Below, piece by piece: positions 13,109 to 24,899 of a stretch of DNA of 64,000 bases. The position numbers were made by a program, and so were the translations under genes. This DNA is from Tubulanus polymorphus. Lineage: Eukaryota; Nemertea; Palaeonemertea; Tubulaniformes; Tubulanidae. Position 1 is the first letter of the stretch; each line of letters starts with the position of its first letter. The notes under the pieces were generated by a model. The model was not told where the DNA came from. It searched no databases and saw only the letters and a program-made list of their open reading frames with translations. Where the stretch lies: contig NC_134035.1 in the NCBI RefSeq assembly GCF_964204645.1, forward strand, positions 13,683,951-13,747,950. The letters are read 5' to 3'.

Positions 13109-14269
13109 CTGACTGGCGGGGTTACAGTGTCTGGCGGCTATATGGTAATTAAACCGACCTTTCCGCTAGTGTTCAAACGCTTAATTACAACAATGCTGGC
13201 GAGATCCGCCGATACAGCAATGTCACAGAGACAGAGAGAGACAGAGAGAGAGAGTACTCTCCTCTCGCAGCGGTACACACAGATAAAGTACCGGTTTTAA
13301 ATCCCTTGAGAGGAATTCAAACTCTGAATCATGATTTTACGTTGTGACCACAAATGATAACGAGATGAACAACGAAAAGAAAATAAGAAAAATGTGTTCC
13401 CAAATTCTGAAAGTGTAATTCCGACTTATCGGTGGTAAACCGCAATTTTGATGTCTGCCTCCACGAACCCCACTATGACATCATCATGATCATTTAAATT
13501 GCCGAGGTGATTTGAAGTCTGCGTTACAAAACAAAAGGTTATTGGTAATCACTGTCGGTGCATGGTTTAATTAACGGGAGCCGCCGAGTTTCCAGGAATA
13601 GTCATCTGACTCTTTACCCAACAGTGTTCAGTCCACTGTAGAACTCATAGTTCTGATTCTATTTCAGTAAATGAAGATTTGAGGACGCAAAAAATGATAT
13701 CATTTAGTTCAACAAACTTAAATCAATTTATTATTTGTGACGACATTCTCATTCTCAATGACTTCAACGATTCATTAAAATTATGAATAGTTACTTTTGG
13801 CGATACTGTATTCCTAGATAACGTAGCTAATGTATTATTATATATTATTATATATTACTATATATTATTATGTATTATGATAATGTGTGATCGTTTGATG
13901 AAATCGATGGATTTATAATCGTGAGATATACAGCCCCGGTGGCGCGGTCGGGATGTGAGAGTGGTAGAATGCAGCGCGTGTAGGGGAGGGGTGTTTAACT
14001 CCCCTCCCTCCCTCTCTCCCCCTCTCTCTCTCTCAGTATTTTGATATTCACGCGTGATTGGTTCAGAATCTTCCAACATCAAACGCTGTTTCAGCGAGTA
14101 ATAATTCCTTCTTCCAATAAGACACACACAACACACACAGACAGATAGCTTGATATCGAGAAGGAAAACAGCACCAGCAGCACCAGCAGCAGCCGTTACT
14201 GATATATTATTAAATATGGCCGCAATTTCAAACATAGCTCCACGTGAACACACGAACGCAATCTTGGGG

Positions 14270-14525
14270 CTACCACGTGACCAACCGTCCGCGGTCACGG
14301 TCACGTGACAGCGAGCGAACAGGTGCTGAGTCTCGTGTCGCTGACGGTGATCACATGACCGACAGGTTCTTGGGCCTAGTAAAAGCTGTAGCACCGGCAG
14401 GTCCCGTCGGTCGCCGCGCTGCCTAGGGTGGCTGTCACGTGACACTGTTATTAATCCTGTCACGTGACCGTGACCGGCGGGTCTGTAGTATGACGTCATC
14501 GCGGTGGCGGAGGTCGTCACGTGTG
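14270..14525. promoter_or_regulatory. Cluster of CACGTG E-box palindromes
   Basis: GTCACGTGAC occurs three times (near 14300, 14435 and 14459), with CCACGTGACC at about 14272 and GTCACGTGTG at 14516. GTCACGTGAC is the CLEAR-type site bound by TFEB-like bHLH-ZIP factors. No gene start could be tied to it. Confidence 0.3.
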
Positions 14526-15286
14526 TAGCGGGTCGGATCTCGAGGTGCTGTAGATGATGATGTCAGCTGGGTGTGCTGTGTCGAGGTGTATCGGGTTACT
14601 GGCACCAGCACCAGCAGCAGCAGCAGCAGTAGTGATAACCACCTGGCCTTACAATTTGTCACTGTATTACAATGTAATTAGCTACTCATCTCCGCGCTCT
14701 GTGGAGAGAGACAGCATCTGAAATGAGCATCCTCGCTGATGATTGTCTGCTGTTGATGCTGGAGAGAGATACGGAGACAGGGTTATCGTCGAATAAGTCT
14801 ATTAACCAGATAATGATAATGATGTTAACTCTATTTTCCCAGTGGTTTTATAGATAACCTGCGCTGATAACGGCCGCCGCTGATGCTGTCGCCGCCGCCG
14901 CTGCTGCTGCTGGTTATAATTGTCATTGTAAAGGATGAGAACCTCGAATCCTCCTTATTAAACTCCAATTAAACTCTCACAACTGCGTTTGCGGTTGCTT
15001 TTGAGTTATTCAAGACTTGTTAAAGCGAGTGTGTTTGAACTTTCTATTGTTTTTAAAGGTACTGTGCGTTGTTATAACGTCAAGCTGTTGGGACCAGTTT
15101 AAAACATGGCGTTATTACAGATTTTTGCAGCATTATAGACAATAGTATTTTCAATTGAATTTGAGTTTGATTAAAGAAGGTTATTCTTTGAAAAAATTTT
15201 GGCGTTAAGTGAACAGTTGCATTAAAAAGTATAACATGACTTTGACTGTAAGAAATGATCAGATTTTGAATATACACGACCATTGG

Positions 15287-15408
15287 CCCAGTTTCACAAA
15301 AAAATGAAGCTTGATTTTTAGTGTAATTCCTATTTTGGTTAGTTCATGTTTTCGATAAGGACAAGCCAAACCGTTTTAACCTGAAACAATTTCAGTGAAA
15401 TTGGACCC
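15287..15408. mobile_element. Copy of the CCCAGTTTCACA MITE-like family
   Basis: It begins CCCAGTTTCACAAA and ends with a degenerate inverted copy (GTGAAATTGGACCC). The interior shares ATAAGGACAA and AAACCGTTTTAA with the copy at 2593-2710, so these two belong to one subfamily. The copy at 51869 has a different interior. Confidence 0.55.
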
Positions 15409-16040
15409 AGCTGTCCATTCAATCTGACGATGAGAATTAGTTAAAATCTAGAATAATGATTTTAAGTTTTTGTTTTAGTGTATTAAGGACATTCTGAAAC
15501 GATTGACAGTGTATTTAAAGTCACTCTGTATCAGCGTGGGTCGGAATCATCATCATATTCATGATTTTGCGCGAATCCCCCTGAGACAGAGGGACAGAGA
15601 GACAGAGAGACATATACTGTCAAATCTGTCATCGTTTGACATAAAAACCCTACGAGAATGATTCCATCGAAATCAGAGACGAGTCGAACGACGAGTTCAC
15701 ACACGATTTCCGAGGAGTTTACGAGAGTTTAAAGAGAGTCGGGGACTCTCTCTTGTGTCTTGAGAATATTTCCAGACATCAGAGATAATTTGAGAGAAGA
15801 ATTTGGAAGAGTTTAGAAGAGCCAGGGTCTTTCTTTCACGGGTAACTATTATAGGAGAAATTTCCGGCGATAGATCGCTATTTGTATTTGAATAATTTGT
15901 CAAACACATGACTAAGATTTATGTAATTCTATATTATTTCGTCAAGTATTTTTTTCTCTAATCGACAGATCTAGAAATATATTATTTGACCATTTGGGGA
16001 TTAATTGTAGTTAACTTTCAATCTGATACAAACAATATCT

Positions 16041-16168
16041 GTACTTCGATTTCCGATTTCAGACTCAAGTCCCCTGTTTCGCTCCCGACAGGTGTGGTGG
16101 GTTTGTAAGGGACACCAAATCAAAAATCAAACGAAATTTACCAATCAAATAAATAACAGGGTCAATCC
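16041..16168. repeat. Dispersed repeat, TTTCCGATTTC family (copy 2)
   Basis: It has the same block order as 8787-8895: GTACTTCGATTTCCGATTTC, CCCCTGTTTCGCTCCCG, GGTGTGGTGGGTTTGTA, GGGACACCAAAT, and CAGGGTCAAT at the end. This is the most complete copy. Confidence 0.6.
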
Positions 16169-16334
16169 CTATTTTAAGATAAAAAAAATCATCTAACCAT
16201 GCACTGCTCCGTGATCTATCATACGTGGAAACTGGATCTGCTGTTTATCTACACATTACTTATGTTTTTAAATCTTGATAAAGTTTAGATTTGACTCCGA
16301 GTTAAAACATTGAAAATGAACTAACTTAAACACG

Positions 16335-16452
16335 TTAACTCTAACTCACAACTGTGGAACTGGATCCTGAGTTCACAGTTAACTCTAACTCACAACTGTG
16401 GAACTGGATCCTGAGTTCACAGTTAACTCTAACTCACAACTGTGGAACTAGA
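16335..16452. repeat. ACTGTGGAACTGG minisatellite (small array)
   Basis: Three 52-bp units of ACAACTGTGGAACTGGATCC and TGAGTTCACAGTTAACTCTA, almost identical to the 10.1-kb array. Confidence 0.8.
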
Positions 16453-17420
16453 TCCCGATTACAAATTTTATGGCGATTTATAAAAGTGATCCGGCCGTTA
16501 AGGAGAAACAAGGTATCAATTTTTTCTAGCTTTAGTTTTACCCGATAAAGAGTACATGTAATTAAAAGGCGATATTTTCTAAACGTACCCAGCTCGTGCG
16601 CAAAGGTAAATAGTCTACCGGTAATTAATCTGTGTCAAAATATTATTAAAAACCCATCAATAATTTCATCTTCCGATAAAACAAATTGTCATCATCAACA
16701 AAAACGGGTCTCTTTTTTTAATCAATTTCAAAATCACGCTAAATTAGTTTCATGAACAAACACCGTGATTTCTGATTTCTGTTAATATTTATATACCGAC
16801 TTTTAATAATCGAAATTAAAATCTAAAAATGTGAGTAAAAGCTCGATAATTTCTTCAGAGAATTTCAAACGTTCATAGAAAAATATCGAATTTCAAATAT
16901 TGACTTTTTTCTGACAGAATTAACTGAAAAACGTTTGACCTTCGCCGCGCAAATAGAGACGTATTCGCGCGGGACAGATTCGAATTGTCGGCTACATTGA
17001 CGGATTGTATTGTGCGCTATTTTGACGGATCGCTCCGCGAGGAGTTGACCGAATTGAGTCGACAGTTTGTTCCGTTGTTGTTCCGCGCATCCAGAAAATT
17101 ACCACGACTACAAAACCTTTCTAGTTCGTTGTTGTTGTAACTGTCGTGTTTGTTGTTGACAATGAAAACGGTTTACGGTTCGGACAGGTAATTTTGAATT
17201 TCGCGTCAGGAGTGGATTATAGTGTTCCCATGGGGAGGAGGGGTACGGAGAGAGAGGAAGGGAGGGTAAGGGGAGAGGGGAGGGGGTGTATCAGTTCTCG
17301 ACGCGCAAATTCGAAATATGAATTCAAAGTTCAAATCATCGCAAACATCAGCCATATTGATGATGTCACAATTAGCACGGAAGTCATGAGTTTCAGTCAA
17401 GCATGTCTTTCACTACCCGG

Positions 17421-17516
17421 TCAGTGTGGCCGAATTGTTAGTACTGTCGCCTCACAACCTGTGCATCCCGAGGTCGAATCCTCTCCGACGATTATTTATT
17501 TTTTCTTTTTTTTTAG
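17421..17516 (+). mobile_element. tRNA-derived SINE-like fragment
   Basis: GTGTGGCCGAATTGTTAGTA resembles an A box and GGTCGAATCC a B box 35 nt later; a T-rich tail (TTTTTTCTTTTTTTTT) follows. The acceptor stem pairs poorly, so it is a pseudo-tRNA or SINE head rather than a functional tRNA gene. Confidence 0.45.
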
Positions 17517-18214
17517 AAAAATACAGAATTATCCCTGTTTAATCTGTTATTTTTGCGCAAGTTGTTCATCAATTAAGATCTTATTCAAGGGAAATGGAAA
17601 CATTTGGTTGTTAAAGTTGGAACTGTGGAACTGGATCCAGAGTAAATTAGCCTCATAAAATAGTGGAACTGATTTCGCAGACTACAGCAACCCTGAGAGA
17701 CTGCTATTACTATCATCTCGGGAACAATCTTAGAACGAGTCGCGAGACAAAAATGTAAAGAAAATGATTCTTTGTCGATGGAGTGCCATCACACAAGCAT
17801 TGAAGACAGTTTTGTCGATTTATCCCGCTACCGTTACTGCTGCTGCTGCTGCTGCTACTGCTGCTACTGCTGCTGTAGCTGGTACCGAGTTTCCCCGATC
17901 AAATATTTATGAGCTCCGCAGAAGAGACTTTATCTGTAGCGATAATAACGCTAGAATGAACACTACCGAATAATCCGGTTTGACAATATGGATGTTTCAT
18001 GTATAACGCTCTAATATAGGGCCGACTCTCTCTCACTCGCTCTCTCTTTCTCTCTTTCTTTCTTTCTCTCTCTCTCTTCTTTTCGCCGGTATACTGAAAT
18101 AATGATTGCTATCTTTCTGTAACCATAAATGTCTTAAACTACTCCAGTGTAACTGCCATTATTTCTTTGAATAATTCCCGTGGTTACTGCGCAGTCCTGT
18201 ATAGTTGTAATTCC

Positions 18215-18870
18215 TATACCAGGAATAAACCAACGACCCTCGTTCTATAAACCATGGATGAAACATGATCTGAGTCCGTGTTGTAAAAACGATATAAAAT
18301 CCCTGCACACTAAGAATGGAAAGGCCCAAAATGTTTCTCTTTGCTAATAGTTTATCATTCAACGTTTCAACTTTATCCTAATAGTCATCTTCAGGAATAC
18401 TGATGTTGTCCTCATTATAACCATTGATGAAACACTGTGAGTCCGAGTTGTAAAGATAATATAAAATCCCTGCACACAGCTGAGAAAAAAAAGAGTTTGA
18501 AATGTTTCCTTGAGCTAGTGTAGTTTATTTGACTTTATCCTAATAATGATTATCATCTTCAGGAATACTGTATTCCTTGAGCTAGTGTAGTTTATTCAAC
18601 GTTTCGACTTTATCCTAATAGTCATCTTCAGGAATACTGTATTCCTTGAGCTAGTGTAGTTTATTCAACGTTTCGACTTTATCCTAATAGTCATCTTCAG
18701 GAATACTGTATTCCTTGAGCTAGTGTAGTTTATTCAACGTTTCGACTTTATCCTAATAGTCATCTTCAGGAATACTTTTGGAGACCATTGATGACAAACT
18801 TTGAGTCCGTGTTGTAAATATGTTAACTACACTAGCTCAAGGAAACGTAGTTCGGACTCTTCTTATTTTT
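18215..18870. repeat. Penelope-LTR-like repeat with 69-bp tandem units
   Basis: Units of 69 bp containing CAACGTTTCGACTTTATCC and TAGTCATCTTCAGGAATAC occur about three times between 18570 and 18778, with degenerate partners upstream. An inverted fragment (ACTACACTAGCTCAAGGAAA) ends the block. ACGTTTCG...ATCTTCAGG is typical of Penelope-like element ends. Related sequence lies at 4340-4515 and a fragment at 34685-34745. Confidence 0.5.
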
Positions 18871-18879
18871 AGTGTTCAG

Positions 18880-20237
18880 GAATTTCATATGTACTTTTTA
18901 TAACTCCAAACCTTGCAAAGTCTTTAATTTTAATACAGCAATTACGGAAACTGCGCAGGTCTATACGAGAAATAATATCTATGTTACACGAAAAACACCG
19001 GTATTAAAAACCTCATCTTTTATCGAAATGGATTTTTCGCGTGGAACAAGAATTTCGAGCTCGAAAAATTAACTACCCAAAATAAGCTACAATAGCTAAA
19101 TCCTTGGACGCTAATGACCTTAATTCGATGCACAGGTGAATCTTAATTCATTAAATCGGTTTTGGGACCGAAGCTTAGTATCTATACGATACTGCTGTGT
19201 ATATGCTCGATGCGCGCTGCTTTTCGCCGAAATTCCCTACATATTTGAATTTTGAAAATAACCGAATTAACGGATTAACGGTCTGCGCCGAATAGTTTTT
19301 AGTTTTAATATTATAACATGGCGTAATTGTGTATGGAGTTTAAGGACCAGGGGAGAGAGAGTAGGACTAACGGGGTAATTATCATACCCGTGAGATTATA
19401 CTTTATTGAAGGGGATTAATCCCGCGTTTAATCGGATGAATAAAAAATGAATGAAGAAGCCATTTCTGCGCGCGCACACGCGCACGTAATGTTGTCGTTT
19501 ATATCTTCGGGGGGTTCGAATCCCGAAATACTTACTTCACTCGAAAACTACTATAAATGCTAAATAATTTATTAATTTATGATAATACAAAATACGTGGT
19601 TAGATTATTATTGATATTAGATATTTTTGTAGATGAATTTGACCTGTGAAGGTGATTACCGAGGAGACCAAAACATTACCTTCATAAACAACCATCGTGT
19701 TTGAACTTTTCAAATAACGGACATTTTGATAATTTCCCTATTTCGATATTTTGATATTCGAGAAAAATGAAAAACATATCGAACCGAGAAAATCATGCAA
19801 TTTTCGAAAATATCAAAATCTCGCTAAAATATCAGAATCTCGCTACGTATTTTTGATGTGTTGTTTTCAAGGCTACTAAATCCAAATATGAACACAAAGA
19901 CGTCACAATGTGATCAACTGAAGCAAATAAGAATTGATAGAAATTTATTCTATATCGGTCTCTCGTACGTTTGCGTCTATAAATAAGAACGCGATAGGTT
20001 TAAAACGAGACTTAGTCACGATCGATATTCACCGACTCCGGTACTGCAATATATACATACACGTGTATATAAATGTATGGTTTTTAAATAAATAGATATA
20101 ATTCGACTGATCACGGTTGAGTTGTCGTCACATATTGAACGATGATTTCGGTTGCGAGTTGTGTTTTTATACACGTGTGTTTGTGGTAATGTGTCAGTGA
20201 TGTGTGTAAAATAGCCTGAAGGTTTTATAATGTATGC
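18880..20237. other. No gene seen
   Basis: Unique-looking AT-rich sequence. GGTTCGAATCCC near 19512 looks like a lone B box. A TATAAAAA on the minus strand near 20170 has no exon evidence after it. Confidence 0.5.
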
Positions 20238-20412
20238 ATCAGGAACCAGCAATCCCCGCCGCCATCACCCGTTCAGGAACCAGCAATACCCGCCGCCATC
20301 ACCCGTTCAGGAACCAGCAATACCCGCCGCCATCACCCGTTCAGGAACCAGCAATACCCGCCGCCATCAACCGTTCAGGAACCAGCAATCCCCGCCGCCA
20401 TCACCCGTTCCA
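20238..20412. repeat. 34-bp minisatellite, five units
   Basis: CAGGAACCAGCAATACCCGC followed by CGCCATCACCCGTT. Open frames here come from the repeat. Confidence 0.9.
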
Positions 20413-20504
20413 CCGTTATTACTGTTACTGTTACAGAGAGATTGAAGGTAGAATCATGTTTTATTCATATCACCGTTTGCCTTGAATTCTGGGCTAGGTC
20501 TCTC

Positions 20505-20758
20505 GATCTCTGTCTCTCCTCTCACCGTCGTCTCTCCTCTCTCCTCTCCCCTCTCTCCTCTCTCCTCTCCCCTCTCTCCTCTCTCCTCTCTCCTCTCTCC
20601 TCTCTCCTCTCTCCTCTCTCCTCTCTCCTCTCTCCTCTCTCCTCTCTCCTCTCTCCTCTCTCCTCTCTCCTCTCTCCTCTCTCCTCTCTCCTCTCTCCTC
20701 TCTCCTCTCTCCTCTCTCCTCTCTCCTCTCTCCTCTCTCCTCTCTCCTCTCTCCTCTC
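20505..20758. repeat. CT-rich tract, CTCTCCT units
   Basis: An almost perfect 7-bp repeat of CTCTCCT over about 230 bp, polypyrimidine on the plus strand. Confidence 0.95.
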
Positions 20759-20759
20759 C

Positions 20760-22170
20760 TGAATAGTTACAAGCATATATATATAATACACCTTTGTGAC
20801 TTTTACAGCCAAACAATAAATATCATTCTACTAATTATTGCGGTATAGTAACCCGTGTATGGCGGAGTGGAGCGCTATCTACCAGACCGGGCCATCCTCT
20901 CGACATTGCTTGAAGATAATAACAATCATATTGAATTTATGGACGAAAAAGAAAGATTTTCAACGGCTGGAATTGTGTCAAAAATACATATTCACTATAA
21001 ATCCCTGGCGCGGTGTTCGAATTTTTGTAGAATTGAAAATAACAGGAAATACTTAAAAATCTCTAAGATTATCTGGAATAATGTGAGCTTTTAATTCGCG
21101 GATCGAAACGATTTAACGGTAAATCGTCCGCCGCGAAACAAAAGGTCGCGAAACGATAAAAATGGCCGGCGGTAAAACGCGTGTAGGAATCGACGGACGG
21201 AATTCACGCTGTTTTCTGTGAGAAAACGGACACAACTCTTAGCAGACGACACTGAACGAGATTCGCGTGTAAAACATTTCGCCAAAAGGCAAACGTCGTG
21301 TCGTTTGTTCGCTTCTATTCCCTCCGATCCCGTCCTTCATAAACGACCGACCGATAATTTAAGCGCTACCATTGAACAACGCGTTGAAAATAGTCAATTG
21401 TTGAAGCGATTGTTACCGCTTACGACTAACATTGTTACCGACAATATTGTATTATATCGTTACATTGTAATATTCGCAGCTGAAGAGTCGTGATGACTTA
21501 ACCTCACAACTCTCCTACTCTCTCCCACTCTCTCTGGGTCTCACCAGTCAATTATCAGTCATTTCTATATGTTACAATTGATGATGCATCCGCAAGAACT
21601 TTCTATTTTCAGAAGCGCCTGATTTTCTTACTCGGTATAAAATATAGTAAACGGTATGAAAATGTCAAATATATTCGATGGAATTTGATGGCGATAAATA
21701 CAGAATTATTGCGTGAGAATAAAATGTGAAGGAATTTCTGGAAATGAAATTGGACCAAATATAAAGCAAGAATTGTGGATTTTTTTAACGGATCGCCAGT
21801 GATGTTTATCGAAATTATATCTCGAATGCGGCATCGGGTGAAATTGAGAATTCTTAATTCATTCTAAAAAATGATAAGATTGACAGTAGAAATCTAGAGG
21901 TTAAGGGATCGTTTCGCAAAGCAAAACATCGGAATTATTTCCTGACGATGTTTGAAAATTATAAGGTTAAATAGATATAAAGGTTTATCGGTTAGATTCT
22001 CTAAATAAAAACTATTATGAATATTTTATATATATATTCTATATACCGCATTTTCTTGTAGAATGTTCTCATAAATATATCATAATTCAAGTCTACAAGA
22101 TTTCCGAATGTTTAACTTCGATTTAGACAACAATTTCTGTAAATCCGACCGATCGCACAATTATATATGT
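20760..22170. other. No clear gene
   Basis: A frame without an early ATG is open on the plus strand at about 21150-21493 with fair codon composition, but it has no good acceptor and no nearby poly(A) signal. The rest is AT-rich. Confidence 0.4.
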
Positions 22171-22250
22171 GCCTTTGATTTCCGATTTCAAAATCAAAAC
22201 CCCTGTTTCGTTCCCGGCAGGTGTGACTGACGGGTTTGTAGGGGAACATG
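22171..22250. repeat. Dispersed repeat, TTTCCGATTTC family (copy 3)
   Basis: It carries GATTTCCGATTTCAAAATCA, CCCCTGTTTCGTTCCCGGCA and GGGTTTGTAGGGG, matching the 16-kb copy up to the GGGTTTGTA block. Confidence 0.5.
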
Positions 22251-22259
22251 TCAAATGGG

Positions 22260-23570
22260 TAGAGAATGAAGTCAATCGATTGAATGAAAAAGATGGAAAA
22301 TCGACGCGAATAAATTTCGTGAATAACTGATGATATTTTCCTGTTTTGGAAATCGACGCGTTTTCGAGAACGTAAAACCGAGATTGAAATTCGCTTAAAC
22401 CGAAATAAAAGAAATCGTGCGCGCATCAGGGGAAGTAAGTTAAATAGAAAACGGATTAGAAATTAATACGGAAAATTAGAAATGTATTGAATGGATCAAA
22501 TAATTTATGATATATAAAAAAAATATCCGTAAAAATGTTCAATAAATGAATTATTCGAACGATAAAAGAAAATGCACAAATTCGGAAAAATCAAAACCAA
22601 AAAATTATGAATATATAATTGATCAAGATTGTAAATAATCACGTAATACAAAGAGAGCTTACCTTCCGATAAAATTTTTCAAAAAAAAAATTATTTTTCA
22701 TATCGTGAAGATATTATCCGATCGTTAGATAGTTTTAAATCCATTTCAATATTGTGTACGGTATATCACACGAGTCCGGTCCTTATCCTAAACTGAAAAT
22801 CGTCGTCGCATTCTGACTTTCACTTTTTCATAATAGGTAATCTATTTATTTCTATAAACTAGAATATAATTCTAGTCTCGAGTTGGCGAGAGTCTCAAAC
22901 CGTAATGTTCTATCAGTTCTTCTTACGTTCGGGAATCTCTCGGTTCTCTCTCTTTCTCTCTAAAACTTGTCGCAACGGCTGCAGACAAATTAACATCATC
23001 CACAAAGGAGCAAAACGGACTTGTTGTTTACGCGAGCAGAAAATCATCCCGACCCGATAGAGCTCAAAGAAATTTGATATAAAGACGAAGCGAGGAATGC
23101 TCTAACTGGAAACAAGGGGCGCTAACCCCGACACCCCCCCCCCCCTCGAGAAGGGGAGAGATGGAGTTTAGAAAAAAATTCAAAAAATGAAATACTTCCG
23201 TTATTTTTATCTCGTAAATAAAAAATGTCTGATGAATAATTTCTGGTTAGTTTGTGATTTGAATCTGTTTGTATTTTCAGCCGCTAACCGAGAGAGGAGG
23301 AGAGAGAGAGGAGGAGAGAGAGGAGAAGAGAGAGGAGCGCGGTTCATTAGATCCTACACACATTAATTACGTCTCGTTAATTATCACGCAAAATTTACTC
23401 TTTACCCAACAAGCCGAAATAACCGGGACAAGCTTACCGCGAAAATATCCCGTACGCCCCCTACCGCCCCGTGACCAGCTCCCCCTCCCCTCAAACGCCC
23501 TATATCACATACGTAAAGTGCGATAGAAATAAAAGTTTTACTGATTTGAATTATAGAAAAACAGAAAGAT
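22260..23570. other. No gene seen
   Basis: AT-rich, with a poly-C run near 23136 and a short GA-rich run near 23290. Confidence 0.5.
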
Positions 23571-23578
23571 GAATTTAC

Positions 23579-23760
23579 CTGTTATGAGAGTTGACGCGTA
23601 GATGATACGGCTGACAGTAGCGGGGTTTACTGAGGACGCTATGACAGACTGTGCGACTGGTACACTCACACCGGGCACCAGTCAACCGAACATAATCAAC
23701 ACCGCGCTCTTAACGCTGATTGGCTGATACAGCCGATAAGCAGCTTCATCATTATATAGC
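23579..23760 (-). promoter_or_regulatory. Possible TATA promoter and noncoding first exon (minus strand)
   Basis: On the minus strand, TATATAA (23758-23752) is followed by a CCAAT sequence and then by about 140 nt ending in CATAACAG before GTAAATTC, a good donor at 23578. The CCAAT box lies on the wrong side of the TATA box for a minus-strand promoter, so a plus-strand promoter is equally possible. The layout resembles the candidate near 3.1 kb, so both could be alternative starts of one minus-strand gene. Confidence 0.18.
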
Positions 23761-24452
23761 GGTAACAGAGCGAGATCCATCCGCGCAGCAGCAGCAGCAG
23801 CAGCATCAGAGAACAGAAAGAGAGAGAGAGAGAGAGGCAGGCAGGATGGATATACCTGATAGTCCTAGACCCTGATCGAGAGAGACCCACAATATCAACC
23901 GTTATTTTTCTTACTTTCATTTTCAAATAAACTCTGAAGAAGGGTGGATTAGTGGATGGGTGGATTGTTAGGTGGATTGGTGGACGGGTGGATGGGTGGA
24001 TTGGTGGACACGAAACGTAAAAATGATTCAAACAATGACAGTTGATACTATGGATTTATCTTCATCGTGACTGGAAATAGTGTTCACTCTTTACAACACC
24101 TGATAGTCTACCCTGATATCCTGGATCCATCACCTCATAAATGATACCTTCAGTTACTTGAACTAGATTTATTTTGCTCAAAAGACAATCAATGTATTTT
24201 TTCCGGTGTATGACTGGCCCGCCCCCTGCTGGGAATGCTTCACAATTATCACTTGTATATACTATTGATTTTCGTGTTTGTTTACATATAATCAACATAT
24301 TCAAATTTGTATCGATTATTTCTATACACGCTGTATCAGTAAATATAGAATTGCGTTAGTAACGGATAAAGATCATTTTCCATTTCAGAAACTTCTGAAA
24401 TTTGATTCCAATTGAAAATAAATCCAGGAAACAATGACAGGGGTAAAAAGGG

Positions 24453-24895
24453 AGAGATTGGAGGGAATGGGGAGAGTGGAGAGGGACAAGGGGAAAATAA
24501 GGGGTACTCTGTGTAATCTATTTTTCTGAGTGTTAAAACACGAATCCTGCCACAGACACCGCATACTCGATGGGAATGGGGAGAGTGGAGAGGGACAAGG
24601 GGAAAATAAGGGGTAGTCTGTGTAATCTAATTTCAGAGTTTAAAACACAAAGCCTGCCACAGACACCGCAGACTCGATGGGAACGGGGAGAGTGGAGAGG
24701 GACAAGGGGAGAATAAGGGGTACTCTGTGTAATCTATTTTTCTGAGTGTTAAAACACAAAGTCTGTCACAGACCACTGACTCCATGGGAATGGGGAGAGG
24801 GATGGGACAAGGGGAGAATAAGGGGTACTCTGTGTAATCTATTTTTCTGAGTTTATAACACAAAGCCTGCCACAGACACCGCAGACACCGATGAC
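24453..24895. repeat. Minisatellite of about 105-117 bp, four units
   Basis: Units contain GGGAATGGGGAGAGTGGAGA, AATAAGGGGTACTCTGTGTA, ATCTATTTTTCTGAGTGTT and CCTGCCACAGACACCGCAGA. Confidence 0.85.
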
Positions 24896-24899
24896 TCTG

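Noticed and set aside
13858-14520. 220-codon minus-strand frame
   Set aside because: It runs through microsatellite and CACGTG-rich DNA with overlapping frames on the other strand, no splice context and a sequence without protein-like pattern.
19500-19530. tRNA gene signalled by GGTTCGAATCCC
   Set aside because: No A box or acceptor stem at the required distance.
20442-20816. SLLSPLS / RREERGE frames
   Set aside because: Pure CTCTCCT repeat translated on both strands.
21150-21493. Coding-like plus-strand frame
   Set aside because: No convincing acceptor, no ATG in good context and no poly(A) signal nearby; the minus strand is also open.
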